From: Bimastos eiseni
Lineage: Eukaryota; Annelida; Clitellata; Crassiclitellata; Lumbricidae
DNA length: 64,000 nt
Assembly (NCBI GenBank): GCA_959347315.1
Contig: OY365810.1
Location: forward strand, 13,481,415-13,545,414
Direction: 5' to 3'
How positions within the stretch are numbered: position 1 is the stretch's first letter; each line of letters opens with the position of its first letter. The position numbers and the translations under genes are program-made. Shown here one piece after another: positions 63,868 through 64,000 of this stretch. Below the pieces are notes generated by a model. That model saw only the letters and a program-made list of their open reading frames with translations, ran no database searches and was not told the DNA's origin.

Positions 63868-64000
63868 ATATTATTACCGAAATTTGATATCGCCCTTCTT
63901 CCAACATTTTTTGCTCAGAAGTGCATACACACGCCTCAAAGGCGAAATTGCAGTTGTACTGCAGAGCAATGGTGCGCGATGGACTTGCTCAAGTTCCCTA
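63868..64000 (-). mobile_element. tRNA-derived SINE, copy 3 (partial, runs off the window)
   Basis: The reverse complement has GGGAACTTGAGCAAGTCC, GCTCTGCAGTACAACTGCAA and GAAGGGCGATATCAAATTTC with an AAT-type tail. The tRNA head lies beyond the window end. Confidence 0.85.

Overview
This is eukaryotic (metazoan) DNA. Its genes are split by introns with GT/AG borders, its spacers carry long di-, tri- and tetranucleotide arrays, and it holds LINE 3' ends, tRNA-derived SINEs and hAT-type non-autonomous transposons. The gene content (an invertebrate-style Pax6 and an FMRFamide-receptor-like GPCR) points to a marine invertebrate. An ambulacrarian (echinoderm or hemichordate) is my best guess, but the sequence alone does not prove it.

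The main gene is Pax6 on the minus strand. I assembled it exon by exon: ten coding exons between 62126 (ATG) and 35564 (stop). Lengths and phases add up to 1473 bp, a 490-residue protein. The order is: short N-terminus ending K-G, paired domain (exons 2 to 4), a Gly-rich linker, a complete homeodomain (exons 5 to 7), and a Pro/Ser/Thr/Tyr-rich C-terminus ending in the Pax6 signature YWPRLQ. Exons 2, 3 and 6 (131, 216 and 83 bp) have the sizes and phases of the vertebrate PAX6 exons, as I recall them. Its nine introns hold most of the right half of the window: microsatellites, hAT MITEs, a LINE RT relic between two SINEs, a 200-N assembly gap, and an array of GCCATTT motifs in intron 1.

The left half (1-35 kb) has one clear gene, an intronless class A GPCR (2114-3292, minus). 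The rest is repeats, transposon relics and sequence in which I recognise nothing. Three relics share a C-terminal domain like the restriction-like endonuclease of R2/R4-type non-LTR retrotransposons. Each sits directly between (AAT)n arrays (18.7-19.4 kb and 26.8-27.95 kb), as expected of elements that target TAA repeats. A tandem 192-bp duplication, a (TAC)n array of about 115 units and an over-represented palindromic octamer (TAGGCCTA) are other structures of note.

Pax6 encodes a nuclear developmental transcription factor and the GPCR a plasma-membrane receptor. Nothing in the sequence links the two functionally.
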